Source of the DNA: Scilla litardierei
Taxonomy: Eukaryota > Streptophyta > Magnoliopsida > Asparagales > Asparagaceae
Assembly: GCA_030789695.1 (NCBI GenBank)
Contig: CM061136.1
Span: forward strand, 137,466,448 to 137,530,447
DNA length: 64,000 nucleotides
Reading direction: 5' to 3'
Numbering within the stretch: position 1 is the first letter of the stretch; each line of letters starts with the position of its first letter. A program made the translations under genes and the position numbers. Shown in pieces: positions 31,298 through 43,147 of the stretch. The notes under the pieces were generated by a model, which was given only the letters and a program-made list of their open reading frames with translations, did no database searches and was not told the origin of the DNA.

Positions 31298-33487
31298 ATA
31301 TGCTCATCTTTTGTGGCAACTTAGATTAGTTGCATTCTTTACCTTCAATATTAGCTGTTTTGATCGGCATACATCTGGGGAAAAAAGAGGACATCATAGA
31401 TCTGGTCAATCATAAAGACCATATTCGATTCGTAGTCATGGACACGAATGTTGTGACGGGTATGTCAAACATGGATACAGGTGTTAGATGCGGCAATGTT
31501 CCAAAATGGACACACCATATAGCTCTGCGAGGGATGGAGGGACTGGGATTTACGCGATAGGATCAAATATGCCACTTCTATCCCTACGGATTTAAAAATT
31601 GGCAAACCAAATTGAAAGACGTTCGGTTGATGTGATCTAATACACTTAAACCATTTATTATTAAAATTTCAAATGATTTGATATGGTTACCAGGCATCAT
31701 ATGGCAACATATTAGTCATAGGATCCAAGTCAAACTGTATGTGTGTGTATCATTTATATAGCAACACAAAAAGTTCACTTTACATTTTTAGACTTATTGA
31801 CACCTCTAAGTTTGATCTTCGTATTATAAGACTGAAATATAACAAAGATTATGTGAATATAAAGATTTTACTTGTTGATCTAAATGGAACAATTTTACAG
31901 TAGTATAATGTTTTCCATCCCTAGATTAACAAGAAAAAAGAGTTTACTAGATCTTTGCTACATTTGGGTTTTAGAACATGGAGATCAAAATGAATGTCGT
32001 CAATGGTCTGAAAATATGTGGTGGACTTTTGGGCTATTATATGACATAAATGCTCATATATCATAGGCTAATATGCTAACTGTTACTTTCTTTTCCCACC
32101 TCTTTCTACATATATAATATATTGGTTTTAAAAAATGGAGCATCCTTGTTTTTTGTAATTCTTTGTGAATCTAGATAATTTTGAGACCTCTCTTGCACCA
32201 CATCGCGCAACCTCATTGCATGTAGTTTATCATTGAAAAGGATCAGAATTCTAAAAACTTGGAGTTACATTAAAAGGAAACGCACATCAAATTATAATTC
32301 ATATATTACTCTAAAGATAGTTTGGAGATAGGATTGATAGACTAATTTTGACGTTTCCATAAAAATGGAATCTTAATATTTTTAAAATTATCAAACATAT
32401 TCAAATTTTGGCAAATTCTTTTTTGTGTGGCAAAAATGGGCATCAACTAGCCAAGGAGGAACTTTCCTTTTTGGCTAGCATCAAATCCTCAACCCCAATT
32501 TTTCCTTCCATCCGAACCATTCATTTTGATCTTCATGTTCTAAAACCTCAAACCTTCAATTTTCAAATGAATTCAAGGAGGTTTGTTTGTTCATCCACTT
32601 GTCGCAAGTCGCAAGTGTAACGCTGTTACAAAACTTTTTGCAACTGTCAGCTGAATGATTAAAACCCTTAAGGTTCAACTAAAAATTGGTACTTTGGGGC
32701 TTTAGTACATGAACAAATTGAATGGATCCGATCGTCAAAAAAGGAGATGGTGCGTGAGCTAGCCAAAGGAGAAAATTTTCTCCTCGCTAGCTGAAACACA
32801 TGTTGCAAAACTTTTTCGATACCTTATTTACTTTTTATTCCTCTTTACTCAAATTCTTCTGGATAATGCCCCATGAATTGAACTAAATATATCAACCTAA
32901 TTTTTCTAGTCTCACATGAATTGCTAATTTATATTTGGCAATTTTACGCAACTAGATTAGTTTTTACATAATTTTAAAAATATTTAAGATCATATTATTT
33001 TTGTGTGTGATATCTTCAAACAACCATGCATTGCATGGATGCAGCTTTTGTGTGTGTGTAACAGAAGCATATGAATGCATAGACGCATATAGATGAACAT
33101 GCATGCAAGTGCACGTAAGCACACATGCACATACGTAGCCAGACGCCCTAAAAACAAGAATAGCGAACGAGAATAATCAGCATCAGCCTCATTGGGAGAA
33201 TATTTCCGCCTATGGCCAGTTAAATTTCCACACTTCACGTCACGGTTGGAGCACTGCGTGACTCCGTTCCTGCTGATCTCTATGCCCTAAACATAAATAT
33301 ATCAGCATTCTTATGGTGTTCATGTGGTTAGGCTTGCATCTGTTAGTTGTACATTTGAAGGCTTTTCAGCAATATAATTTTTACACCACCACACCAATGG
33401 ACGAAAGCATGCAATCACAAATTTTTGGTGTATATGCTTTTGGCTTGGAGATCCACATGAACAGAATGAGATGGAGGGTGGACTTTT
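31298..33487. other. Intron 3 sequence with two related hairpins
   Basis: No gene was seen. Hairpin 1 (32447-32478) pairs CTAGCCAAGGAGGAA with TTCCTTTTTGGCTAG-like arms. Hairpin 2 (32757-32792) pairs AGCTAGC..AGGAGAAAA with TTTTCTCCT.GCTAGCT. They share the CTAGCCAA(A)GGAG arm and lie 310 bp apart, possibly the ends of a small element. Confidence 0.45.
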
Positions 33488-34956
33488 TGTTAGGGTTTCT
33501 ATCATAGTACAACTAATTTATACGCAGCGAAAAATAGAAACCTACCAAGATCCATGCGTTTCTAATTGATTCGAATAGATTACTAACCTTTCTGTCGATC
33601 TGAATCTGTCGGACAACAGGTGCTGCTCTGCGAACGACCACCCTCAATCGGTATCCACACGAACGTCACGAACAAGAATTGCGAGGGTGCTAGCTCCTCC
33701 GCAACTAGGGTTTCTCTCGCTCTTTGTTTTTCTCAAAAACGGAGGAGATAGATTGAAAACGTAAAAACTGAAAATCGTGATTCTATATCTTATATAGAAT
33801 CCTACGTTAACCCATTAACAACATTCATTTATGCGACGCTATCTTAGGGATAAGAATCCCACGTTAACTCATTAACGTATTTTAGTTAAGCGGCGATATC
33901 TTAGGGATAATATCTTAACGAGATACGATATCTGACGGTTAAGATATTTCACCTTATCACGAATTTCAAATCATATTCGTAATCATGTTTAAACCTTATC
34001 CTATCCAATTCGTTCTTTGTGTGCGACCCAATAGGCTCATATTAAATTGGCAGTGAGCCTAATCTCATTAGAAGCCCACAAGTCATAATTGGTCTCTAGC
34101 AAGACATTTTGACTACGCAATTAATATGAATATCATTAGTCAAATATTAACCTAACCAATAGAACATGTCATAATCCTTTTGTCACACAATATCTTATTT
34201 GAACATAAGTCATGGGTAGTGTCATACTTATATAGTTCAAACATTTAATTTCTCGCTTTCTAAGTAGACTGATAAAATCAAATGACATTCATTTGAGCAC
34301 GGCCATGCATTTCTCAGTCCTACTTATCGAGGGGCTCATTAGATATCTCTCATAGGAGAGGGACAAATTCCATCTTGTTCATTCACTTTCCTCTGCATAA
34401 TTCACAGCATATTCGATCATAACCTTTATGATTATCTGATTAAAGATAACGTTTGGTTATGTCAAAACATGATGTTTCTCATGTAGGAATCTGTGAAGAT
34501 CTCAGGTCTAAGGATTCTATGACATAACTATTAGGAGATCATTTATGACACTAATCCATGTAATGATCTCATAGCGAATCTATCCAGTACATGTTCTCCA
34601 ACAAGTATCTATAAGTTTGATTTGTATCATCATACATATAATTATCTCATAATTATCTCATAGCGAATCTATCCAGTACATGTTCTCCAGCAAGTACCTA
34701 TAAGTTTGATTTGTATCACCATACATATAATTATCTCATAATTATCTACCAAACTCATACTAATCTTAATTCTTCATTAAACCTTTAATGATGAATGACT
34801 AGGGATGCTTAGAATAGCATAAAACAACTATTCAAACATTATTATAAAGAAACATGCAAGCAATATAATAATAACAATAATAAGAGAAACATTTTATAAA
34901 TGAAAATGACATAACATAAAGGTCCAAATATTTGGCCTAGGGCACAACCACTAACA
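33488..34956 (-). repeat. 3' LTR of copia 2, with internal tandem duplication
   Basis: 1,469 bp, ends TGTTAG and CTAACA. It is longer than the copia 1 LTRs chiefly because a ~98-bp segment (TCTCATAGCGAATCTATCC...) is repeated in tandem at about 34567-34750. Confidence 0.85.
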
Positions 34957-34976
34957 ATCTCCCACTAGCACTAGGC

Positions 34977-35739
34977 CTAATTATACAAGTATCTAATACC
35001 CATAGACCTCATATGTTTATCATGTTTGGCTTGTGAGAGAGCTTTGGTAAGTGGATCAGTAATGTTGTCATCTGTTGGTACTCTGCATATCTCGACGTCA
35101 TTATTCTTAATAATTTCTCGAATGAGATGATAACGCCTGAGTATATGTTTGGATCTCTGATGAGATCTGGGCTCTTTTGCCTGTGCAATAGCACCATTGT
35201 TGTCACAATAGAGAACCACTGGATTTGCGATACTAGGAACTACTCCTAGTTCAGTAACGAACTTCCTTATCCATACTGCTTCCTTAGCTGCATCTGATGC
35301 TGCAATATACTCAGCTTCTGTTGTAGAATCTGTAATAGTGCTTTGCTTGGAACTTTTTCAACTTACAGCACATCCGTTTAACATAAACACATATCCAGAC
35401 TGCGATTTAAAGTTATCTTTATCAGATTGGAAGCTTGCATCTGTGTAACCATTTACAACTAGCTCATCTTCCCATCCTCCATACACCACGAATGCATCCT
35501 TAGTTCTTCTAAAATACTTAAGGATATTCTTGACTGCTGTCCAATGACTTTCACCGGGGTCTGACTGGTATCTGCTTGTCATGCTCAAAGCATACGACAC
35601 GTCTGGTCGAGTACATATCATGGCATACATGATAGATCCTATAGCCGAAGCATAAGGAATTTTACTCATGCGATCTCGCTCATCAGATGTTAGGACATTG
35701 AGTCTTGCTAAGAGAAATGCCATGAGACATGGGCAAGAA
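34977..35739 (-). pseudogene. Copia 2 RNase H
   Basis: It carries YASAIGSIMYAM, GYTDASFQSD and the tail LYCDNNGAIAQAKEPRSH, DNITDPLTKALSQAKHDKH. A 2-nt deletion near 35690 (against copia 1) and a TGG-to-TGA change near 35356 break it. Its C-terminal 80 codons are intact, whereas those of copia 1 are frameshifted. Confidence 0.8.
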
Positions 35740-38181
35740 TCATCTTTTAGATTCTTGCATGCTGAACCTATTCAACACTTTGTCTATGCATGTACTTTGA
35801 CTCAGACCAATTATCCTTTTAGATCTATCCCTATAGATCTTAATACCAAGGATATAAGTAGCCTCACCTAAATCTTTCATTGAGAAAGAACTCCCTAACC
35901 AAGTCTTGGTTGTTTGCAACATAGGGATGTCATTTCCAATGAGCAATATGTCATCAACATATAACACAAGAAATACTACTGCGCTCCCACTAACTTTGTA
36001 TACACAAGGTTCATCTTCATTTTGTATGAATCCAAACTCTTTGACTGTTTCATCAAAACGAAGATTCCAGCTCCGAGAAGCTTGCTTTAATCCATAAATG
36101 GATCTTTGAAACTTGCAAACCTTTGTAGAATTCTTTGAATGAACAAAACCCTCAGGTTGTGTCATATACACATCCTCGAGTAAGTTTCCGTTAAGAAACG
36201 CTGTTTTGACATCCATTTGCCATATCTCGTAATCATAGTACGCAGCAATGGCAATTAGAATTCTTATTGATTTAAGCATTGCAACTGGCGAAAAGGTTTC
36301 ATCATAGTCTATACCATAAGTTTGTTTGAAACCTTTTGCAACAAGTCTTGCTTTAAAGGTATGCACTTTGCCATCCATGTCAGTTTTCTTCTTAAAAACC
36401 CACTTGCACCTAATGGTTTTAACTACTTCAAGTGGATCAATCAATGTCCAAACTTGATTATCATACGTGGATTGCATTTCAGATTTCATGGCTCCTAGCC
36501 ATTTCTCAGATTCTGGACTTGACACAGCTTCTTGATAGGTAGTAGGCTCATCTTGATCTATGAGCATTACTTCACGAGTGTCTGTTATGAGAAATCCATA
36601 TTTCCCGGGCTTGTGTCGTGGCCTATCAGATCTGTGTGGTGCTTGTGTAGCTCGTACAGGTTCTACAACTGGTTGTGGAACTTGTTGAACTTCCATCGTT
36701 GGTTCTATACCATCCTGTGGTTCTCGAAACTCTTCGAGGTGTACTTTGCTCTCACTGGTTCTTTTAGAAACAAATTCCTTTTCTAGAAAGACACCATTTC
36801 GAGCAACAAACACTTTGTTCTTTGAGGGATTATTAAAGTAATATCCTTTAGTTTCTTTAGGATATCCCACAAAAAGGCATTTATCAGATTTTGGGTCTAA
36901 CTTATCTGAAACTTGTCTTTTCACATAAGCCTCACATCCCCAAATTTTTATAAAAGACAAACTAGTTGTTCTCCCAGTCCATATCTCATATGGTGTCTTT
37001 TCAACCGCTTTAGATGGAACTCGGTTCAAGGTGAACGCGGCTGTTTCTAAGGCATGGACCCAGAAGGATAATGGAAGATCTGTTTGACTCATCATGGATC
37101 GAACCATATCTAATAAGGTTCGATTTCTCCTTTCAGATACACCATTCCACTGTGGTGTTCCTGGTGGAGTTAATTGTGAAACAATTCCACAACCCTTGAG
37201 ATGATCATCAAATTCTTGGCTCAAGTATTCACCACCCCGATCAGATCGAAGTGCCTTAATAGTTTTGCCAAGTTGATTTTGTACTTCATTTTTAAAAGTT
37301 CTGAACATTTCAAATGATTCATGTTTATGTTTCATTAAATAGATATAGCCATATCTACTGAAATCATCAGTGAATGTAATGAAGTACTGAAATTCTCCCC
37401 TAGCATGGATGCTTAATGGACCACATACATCAGTATGTATTAGGCCCAATAAATCATTGGCTCTTTCACTATATCCAGTGAAAGGATTCTTTGTCATTTT
37501 GCCTAATAAGCAAGATTCGCAATTTTCAAATGATTCAAAATCAAATGACTCTAAAAGTCCATCTTGATGGAGCTTAGATATGCGTTTCTCGTTTATATGG
37601 CCAAGACGACAATGCCATAAATATGTGGGATTCATATTATTGGGTTTGGATTTCTTAGCAGTTATGTTATAAATTTCTCCACTGTTGGAGTTGTCTAGAT
37701 TTAGGGCGTAAAGGCCATCATATGAATCAGCAATACAATAAAGCACATCATCATAATAAATGGAGCATCTCTTATTCTTAATAAGAAAATAAAATTGTTC
37801 ATCATCCAGACAAGAAACTGAAATAATATTCCTACTCAAAGTAGGAACATAGTAGCAATTATTCAACACTAATAAAAGCCCATTTGGCAAAGACAATTCA
37901 TAGGATCCTACAGCTAAAGCAGCAACTCTTGCTCCATTTCCAACTCGTATGTCCACTTCGCCCCTTTTCAGTTGTCTACTCCTTTTCAACCCCTGCACAT
38001 TTGTACAAATGTGAGATCCACATCCAGTATCTAATACCCAGGAAGTAGAAGTAGATATGTTAATTTCAATAACATAAATACCTGAAGATGTAGTCTCACT
38101 ACTCTTCTTTTTCTTCAGATTTTCCAAATAGAGTTTGCAATTCCGCTTCCAATGACCAGGTTCATTGCAATGGAAACAAAC
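35740..38181 (-). CDS. Copia 2 zinc knuckle, protease, integrase and RT
   Basis: Open from the codon after the gag stop to the TGA at 35740-35742. In order: CCHC knuckle CFHCNEPGHWKRNC, protease DTG (WVLDTGCGSHICTN), integrase WHCRLGH ... CESCLLGK, HTDVCGP, SDRGGEY and ERRNRT, then RT with GCEAY linker, KWVFKKKTDMDGKVHTF, MDVKTAFLNGNL and YVDDILL. All catalytic residues are kept. The frame is the same as gag, so the only barrier to one polyprotein is the TGA between them. Confidence 0.85.
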   Translation of the reverse strand, partial: VCFHCNEPGHWKRNCKLYLENLKKKKSSETTSSGIYVIEINISTSTSWVLDTGCGSHICTNVQGLKRSRQLKRGEVDIRVGNGARVAALAVGSYELSLPNGLLLVLNNCYYVPTLSRNIISVSCLDDEQFYFLIKNKRCSIYYDDVLYCIADSYDGLYALNLDNSNSGEIYNITAKKSKPNNMNPTYLWHCRLGHINEKRISKLHQDGLLESFDFESFENCESCLLGKMTKNPFTGYSERANDLLGLIHTDVCGPLSIHARGEFQYFITFTDDFSRYGYIYLMKHKHESFEMFRTFKNEVQNQLGKTIKALRSDRGGEYLSQEFDDHLKGCGIVSQLTPPGTPQWNGVSERRNRTLLDMVRSMMSQTDLPLSFWVHALETAAFTLNRVPSKAVEKTPYEIWTGRTTSLSFIKIWGCEAYVKRQVSDKLDPKSDKCLFVGYPKETKGYYFNNPSKNKVFVARNGVFLEKEFVSKRTSESKVHLEEFREPQDGIEPTMEVQQVPQPVVEPVRATQAPHRSDRPRHKPGKYGFLITDTREVMLIDQDEPTTYQEAVSSPESEKWLGAMKSEMQSTYDNQVWTLIDPLEVVKTIRCKWVFKKKTDMDGKVHTFKARLVAKGFKQTYGIDYDETFSPVAMLKSIRILIAIAAYYDYEIWQMDVKTAFLNGNLLEDVYMTQPEGFVHSKNSTKVCKFQRSIYGLKQASRSWNLRFDETVKEFGFIQNEDEPCVYKVSGSAVVFLVLYVDDILLIGNDIPMLQTTKTWLGSSFSMKDLGEATYILGIKIYRDRSKRIIGLSQSTCIDKVLNRFSMQESKR

Positions 38182-38922
38182 TCACTTCTTTGGAACTTTT
38201 GCAGGCTTATCAGCAACCTTTCCTTTAGGCTTACCAGCAACTCTTGGTTTAGCCTTTCCCTTGTGTTTCATTCCTTTCCCTTTGTTCACCATAAGTACAT
38301 GACTAGGCTTTTTCTTTATACTTTGCTCAGCAGTTTTAAGCATCGAATGCAGCTCAGCAAGAGATTTCTCCATGTCATTCATATTGTACTGCATGATAAA
38401 CTGATCAAAACCATCAGTCAATGAATTAAGGATCAAATCCGTAGCCAGTTCTAAACTGAGGGGAAATCCAAGCCTTTCAAGATGATCAATGTAGCCTTTC
38501 ATCTTCAAAACATGAGCGCTAACTGATGCACCTTCAGTCATTTTGCAAGCATGCAGAGCTTTGGTAGTCTCATACCTTTCCTGCCTTGCATGTTGGAAAG
38601 TCTCCTTGAGATGAACACTCGGCTCATAAGCCTCCATGTGTTCCAGATCCTTCTGAAGTTCTGGGTACATAGTGGCTAACATAAGACAACCAACATCAAA
38701 AGAATCATCAAGATGTTTCTTATACTTATCCTTTACAGCCTTTGAAGCATCAGTGGGTGGTTCTTCAGGGAGAGGATCATCCAGGACATACAACTTTCTT
38801 TCATGCTTGAGAACAATTCTCTTGTTTCTGAACCAGTCAAGGAAGTTGGTGCCATTTTCTTTCAGCTTGTCCTTCTCAAAGACAGATCGCAGTGATAGTG
38901 CAGAAGTGTTATGAGATGCCAT
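38182..38922 (-). CDS. Copia 2 Gag
   Basis: The likely start is the ATG at 38922 (MASHNTSALSLRSVFEKDKL), as in related copia Gags; an upstream ATG at 38979 is also in frame. The capsid body (LDDPLPEEPP, DVGCLMLATM, TDGFDQFIMQYN) ends in a Lys-rich tail KGKAKPRVAGKPKGK. TGA at 38182-38184 cuts off the CCHC knuckle that follows in frame. Confidence 0.85.
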   Translation of the reverse strand: MASHNTSALSLRSVFEKDKLKENGTNFLDWFRNKRIVLKHERKLYVLDDPLPEEPPTDASKAVKDKYKKHLDDSFDVGCLMLATMYPELQKDLEHMEAYEPSVHLKETFQHARQERYETTKALHACKMTEGASVSAHVLKMKGYIDHLERLGFPLSLELATDLILNSLTDGFDQFIMQYNMNDMEKSLAELHSMLKTAEQSIKKKPSHVLMVNKGKGMKHKGKAKPRVAGKPKGKVADKPAKVPKK

Positions 38923-39759
38923 TGATCTATATGTATGCAAAATAAACATTAATACCAATTTCATTTTAAAATGTTTCATAAAACTCCCACAAAATTAATA
39001 ACCCTCAATATTAATTACAACAATTGCAACACTTTAGTGGGCTAAGATCCACATTTCACCTAACTTTAAGTCAGCTTTGGCATGACACTTAAAATCAGGT
39101 TATTTAGGTAGGTAACACTTTACCAATTACATCTCATATAATTCTTAGATTCTTTATGGGATTTTGACATCATATGTCTTAGCATGTTATAATCCCATCT
39201 AATGCCCTTAGGCCCAAAACCATTTTGATACCCTAATTAAGTCTAACCATTTTTAAATATATAGATAGCACGATTACCCATCCTGCCGTACTATGTAACC
39301 CAATGCACTTCGCTTTGGCAGAACCCACATTTTGGTGATCATAGTCTTGACAGGCATTCAAATCATGGGTGGCATACGACTTAAAATTATGGTGAGGGAA
39401 TTTTAACAATTAAGTTATGATGTCTATTTATATTAATATATTATGCATCATTCCATACATGGTATCTCATACACATATATCATCATACATCGCATCTCAT
39501 ACAAAACTGATAAACATAACATATATGAAACATGTGATAGCATGTAAAACATCATATATACATCAAAACAAAGCATGTTATCACATAGCATGCCATCAAA
39601 TTTTTATTAAAATGATGTATCATAAATTCTGTTTAATAACTTCCACGACATATAATGCGCAACGAACACGGCGTTTTGAATTATCAGTAATCTCATTAAT
39701 GATTTTCTGCCTTTAAACCCCTATTTAAATTTCTGAGTGATGAATCTGCTGATCATATC

Positions 39760-40110
39760 AGCATCATTTTAATCGTATTTGCTCAGACTCTGCTGATCAA
39801 ATCAGTGTTACTTTAATCAAATTAAACAGTCACATTAATCAGTATTAGCTGATCATATTAATCATATTAAACAATGATCTGCGTAGATTCAATCATATTA
39901 AATAATGATTACAGTAAGTTTAATCACATTAAACATATTAAATAATGATCTGCGTAAGTTTAATCATATTAAACAGTGATTACCGTAGGTTTAATCATAT
40001 TAAACAATGATCATAAATTAACATGTTAATCATATTAACAATAATCACGTTAATCATATTAATAACAGCGTAATCATAAAGCATGTTGATCAAATTAACA
40101 GTGATTAATT
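39760..40110 (-). repeat. AT-rich short repeats in the copia 2 leader
   Basis: The same TTTAATCATATTAAACA-type block as in copia 1, with a few units more at its left side. Conservation in both copies fits a family feature. Confidence 0.75.
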
Positions 40111-40317
40111 TCGTGGCCATCTACATGTCATGTATATTATTAAACATCAATTATTTGTATCTCATACAGACAGATTAAACAGATTGTGTTTTCAATTAAC
40201 AACATGTAATCGTGTTTATGTATCAACATACATACAGGTTAAAATCATTCCAGCAAATATATAGACATCTCATACATATAAACATGGCATTATTCAAATC
40301 AATTGAATTTGCAAGAA

Positions 40318-40330
40318 ACTCTGATACCAC
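40318..40330 (-). other. Primer binding site of copia 2 (one mismatch)
   Basis: Minus-strand TGGTATCAGAGT; copia 1 has the standard TGGTATCAGAGC. Confidence 0.75.
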
Positions 40331-40948
40331 TGTTAGGGTTTCTATCATAGTACAACTAATTTATACGCAGCGGAAAATAGAACCCTACCAAGATCCATGC
40401 GTTTCTAATTGATTCGAATAGATTACTAACCTTTCTGACGATCTGAATCTATCGGACTACAGGTGCTGCTCTACGAACGACCACCCTCAATCGGTATCCA
40501 CACGCGAACGTCACGAACAAGAATTGCGAGGGTGCTAGCTCCTTCTCTGCAACTAAGGTTTCTCTCGCTCTTTGTTTTTCTCAAAAACGGAGGAGATAGA
40601 TTGAAAACGTAAAAACTGAAAATCGTGATTCTATATCTTATATAGAATCCTACGTTAACCCCTTAACAACATTCAGTTACGTGACGCTATCTTAGGGATA
40701 AGAATCCTACGTTAACTCATTAACGTATTTTAGTTAAGCGGCGATATCATACTAATCTTAATTCTTCATTAAACCTTTAATGATGAATGACTAGGGATGC
40801 TTAGGATAGCATAAAACAACTATTCAAATATTATTATAAAGAAACATGCAAGCAATATAATAATAACAATAATAAGAGAAACATTTTATAAATGAAAATG
40901 ACATAACATAAAGGTCCAAATATTTGGCCTAGGGCACAACCACTAACA
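40331..40948 (-). repeat. 5' LTR of copia 2, internally deleted
   Basis: 618 bp. Compared with the 3' copy, about 850 bp are missing at 40747-40748, between GCGGCGATATC and ATACTAATCTTAATTC. The deletion removes the middle of the LTR and probably promoter sequence. Confidence 0.8.
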
Positions 40949-42071
40949 CTTTTGGCCATCGCGGGAGGAAATTGTTACCAGTCGAAGCAGAAGCTGATAC
41001 ATGTTATTATCCAAATAATTTTAAAAAAATTTGTAATGCAAATTCATTTCAAAATGGCCTCTCGCATTATATCTTGTTGTTTTGCAAGCAAATTGGGTAT
41101 ATACTCTCCTGAGTGCTCAAATAAGCATGGATGGAGTATAGATCCTTAGGTTCATTAGGAAATGATGACTCAATCTGTAGGTTCATTAGGATCCTATCAA
41201 TATAATTTGAGTATATATCATGTCACTAGGAAATGATGACTTAAATGGGTGATTCATATCATTTAAGATGATCTAAATCATTTAAAGATTCTAAAATTAA
41301 AAACCCAACTGTTTTGTAATGTTTTACATATGTATCTAGTGGCCTTAAAAGAACAATTGAACGTAGAGGGTTCTATGATTTGTAGCTTCAGGAATGCAAA
41401 TTGAAAATGCAACATGTGGATCATAATCTGTACCATTCTAAACCCATTGGATAACTTTTTCCTGTTGGGTTTGATTACTGGAACATTCTAGACTGTAAAA
41501 CTTGAGAACCGAGTATTTCTTTTTGTGTTCCCTTGATGCGTAGGCATGAACCCTTAAAAATAATTTTAAGGGTAAATTAGTCAAACCACACTTGAACCAT
41601 CAGCTGATCTAGACTTTGCCCCCTATAATTTCCTTCACTTACCCCTGACATACGATAGAGTTAGCATTTTCCATTAAAGTGACGGTCAGGATGTGAGCCT
41701 ATCTGTCATTAATCCAGCTCGATGATCTCTTTATCTTTCATAAACAATCCATATTCCATAATCTTTTTAGGATTTAACACAAAGGACAGATATTGCCCAA
41801 ATTGTTCTTGAATAGGAGGTAGAAATCCTATGTCTTCTCTTGAATGAACTTGATAAGCTGGATTTTGTTTTTGTATTTGATCTTTGGCTGCTTGGGGATT
41901 TATTTCTAGGGCCTTTGTATTCGTAGAAGATGTGGATGTTGGCTTTTGGGTGTGAAGGTTTCATTTTACTGTCTTTACCCACTTTCATAGAGATTTAAAA
42001 GTCTTACTTTGAATTTTCTTAGTTGAAGCCATGGAGCCAGATAGCGAGGAGGATAAAGATGAAATGGGACC
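40949..42071. other. Intron 3 sequence without recognised feature
   Basis: AT-rich, no supported gene. A 73-codon minus ORF at 41767-41988 has no motif I know. Confidence 0.5.
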
Positions 42072-42905
42072 TGTTACATCATTGTTACATCATTGGGCCG
42101 GCTTCTATTAGCCATTGGGCCGGCTCTAGTTAGCATCAATGGGCCGGCCCCCATATACATATATGCGAGGTTTTAACGCCTACATAGGCTAAAGCCTGCT
42201 AAAAGAAGACAAAGGGGCCCAACAGGTCCATCGTATGCGTCGAGCCCAACATAAATACCAGACTGTTTACTTGGTCAAAGGCGGTTCAAATCATACCCAT
42301 TAAGCACCCACGTCCCTGAGGAGAAGTGGAAAAATGTGCCCAATAATGGCGTAGTGGTCACTCACCCACTACGCCCAAGATGCAGGCACACACGAGCCAC
42401 GATCGGAATGAAGCAGTTATCCAACGACAGGACTGAAGAGATGTTGCTCCTATAAAAGGACCAAACCTCGGAGGAACAAGGGGGGTCAACAGAGCTACTA
42501 TTTTCTAGGTACTCTGACAACACTTGCCTTTTACCCTCCATCACATATTTCTTCATCCTTTACTCGGTCGGCTAGCCTCACAGATGGTCTCCTGCTAGAT
42601 CGATCTCGCTGCCCTCGAGCCTCTCGTAAGTTTCCTACTAACTTAAGTATCGAAAGGGATTTGGGTCGGACCGAAATCCGACCTCCCTGACGGTTTATTA
42701 TGGTGCAGATAGCTCAGCAGGTGACCCTCAACAAGCTCGGTTCTCCTCTGAGCTAGATCAGACTTTTTTTGGTAGCTCGGCTGCCACCTTGCAGACCCGA
42801 GCTACCTAGCAGGAGTGTCCGATCACCCTGGTTGACGGAGATACGTCTTGACTCAAAGCGTCAAAGTCATCCCATTTATTGTTGATCGGAACCTCACCGT
42901 CAACA
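42072..42905 (+). repeat. 5' LTR of the Tat-like element
   Basis: 834 bp, TGTTACATCATTG to CCGTCAACA. The first 11 bases (TGTTACATCAT) are present twice in a row. A TATA-like CTATAAAAGG lies at about 42450. Confidence 0.75.
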
Positions 42906-42925
42906 GTTGGCGCTATCTGTGGGAA
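42906..42925 (+). other. Primer binding site of the Tat-like element
   Basis: TTGGCGCTATCTGTGGGAA follows the LTR end by one base and resembles the PBS common in Tat elements (one or two changes). Confidence 0.7.
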
Positions 42926-43147
42926 TAACAAAAGGTAATTTCTTACCTTAATTCAGTCAACATCCCCAGGCTACAGCGAAGCCATGTCGATTGGACCCCC
43001 CAATGATGGACCGATCCTTGGTCCGAACTACGACGTGTCTGAGTCCCAGACGAGGCCGGTTCTTCTGTGTAGGTGCCAAGTGTACACTTGGTCACCCAGG
43101 AATAATTCGACAATTTCACTTGAACGGTCAATGCCAGCCTCACTGCA

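Larger units (their letters stand above)
33488..40948 (-). mobile_element. Copia element 2 (Angela-like), same family as copia 1
   Basis: A 7.5-kb minus-strand element with target duplication CTTTT (33483-33487 and 40949-40953). Gag and a 795-codon zinc-knuckle-to-RT segment are open. The 5' LTR is internally deleted (618 bp against 1,469 bp). Two in-frame TGA codons are shared with copia 1; RNase H has a private 2-nt deletion and a Trp-to-stop change. Confidence 0.9.

Noticed and set aside
41767..41988. 73-codon minus ORF in intron 3
   Set aside because: Short, Ser/Lys-rich, no known motif, no neighbouring gene signals.
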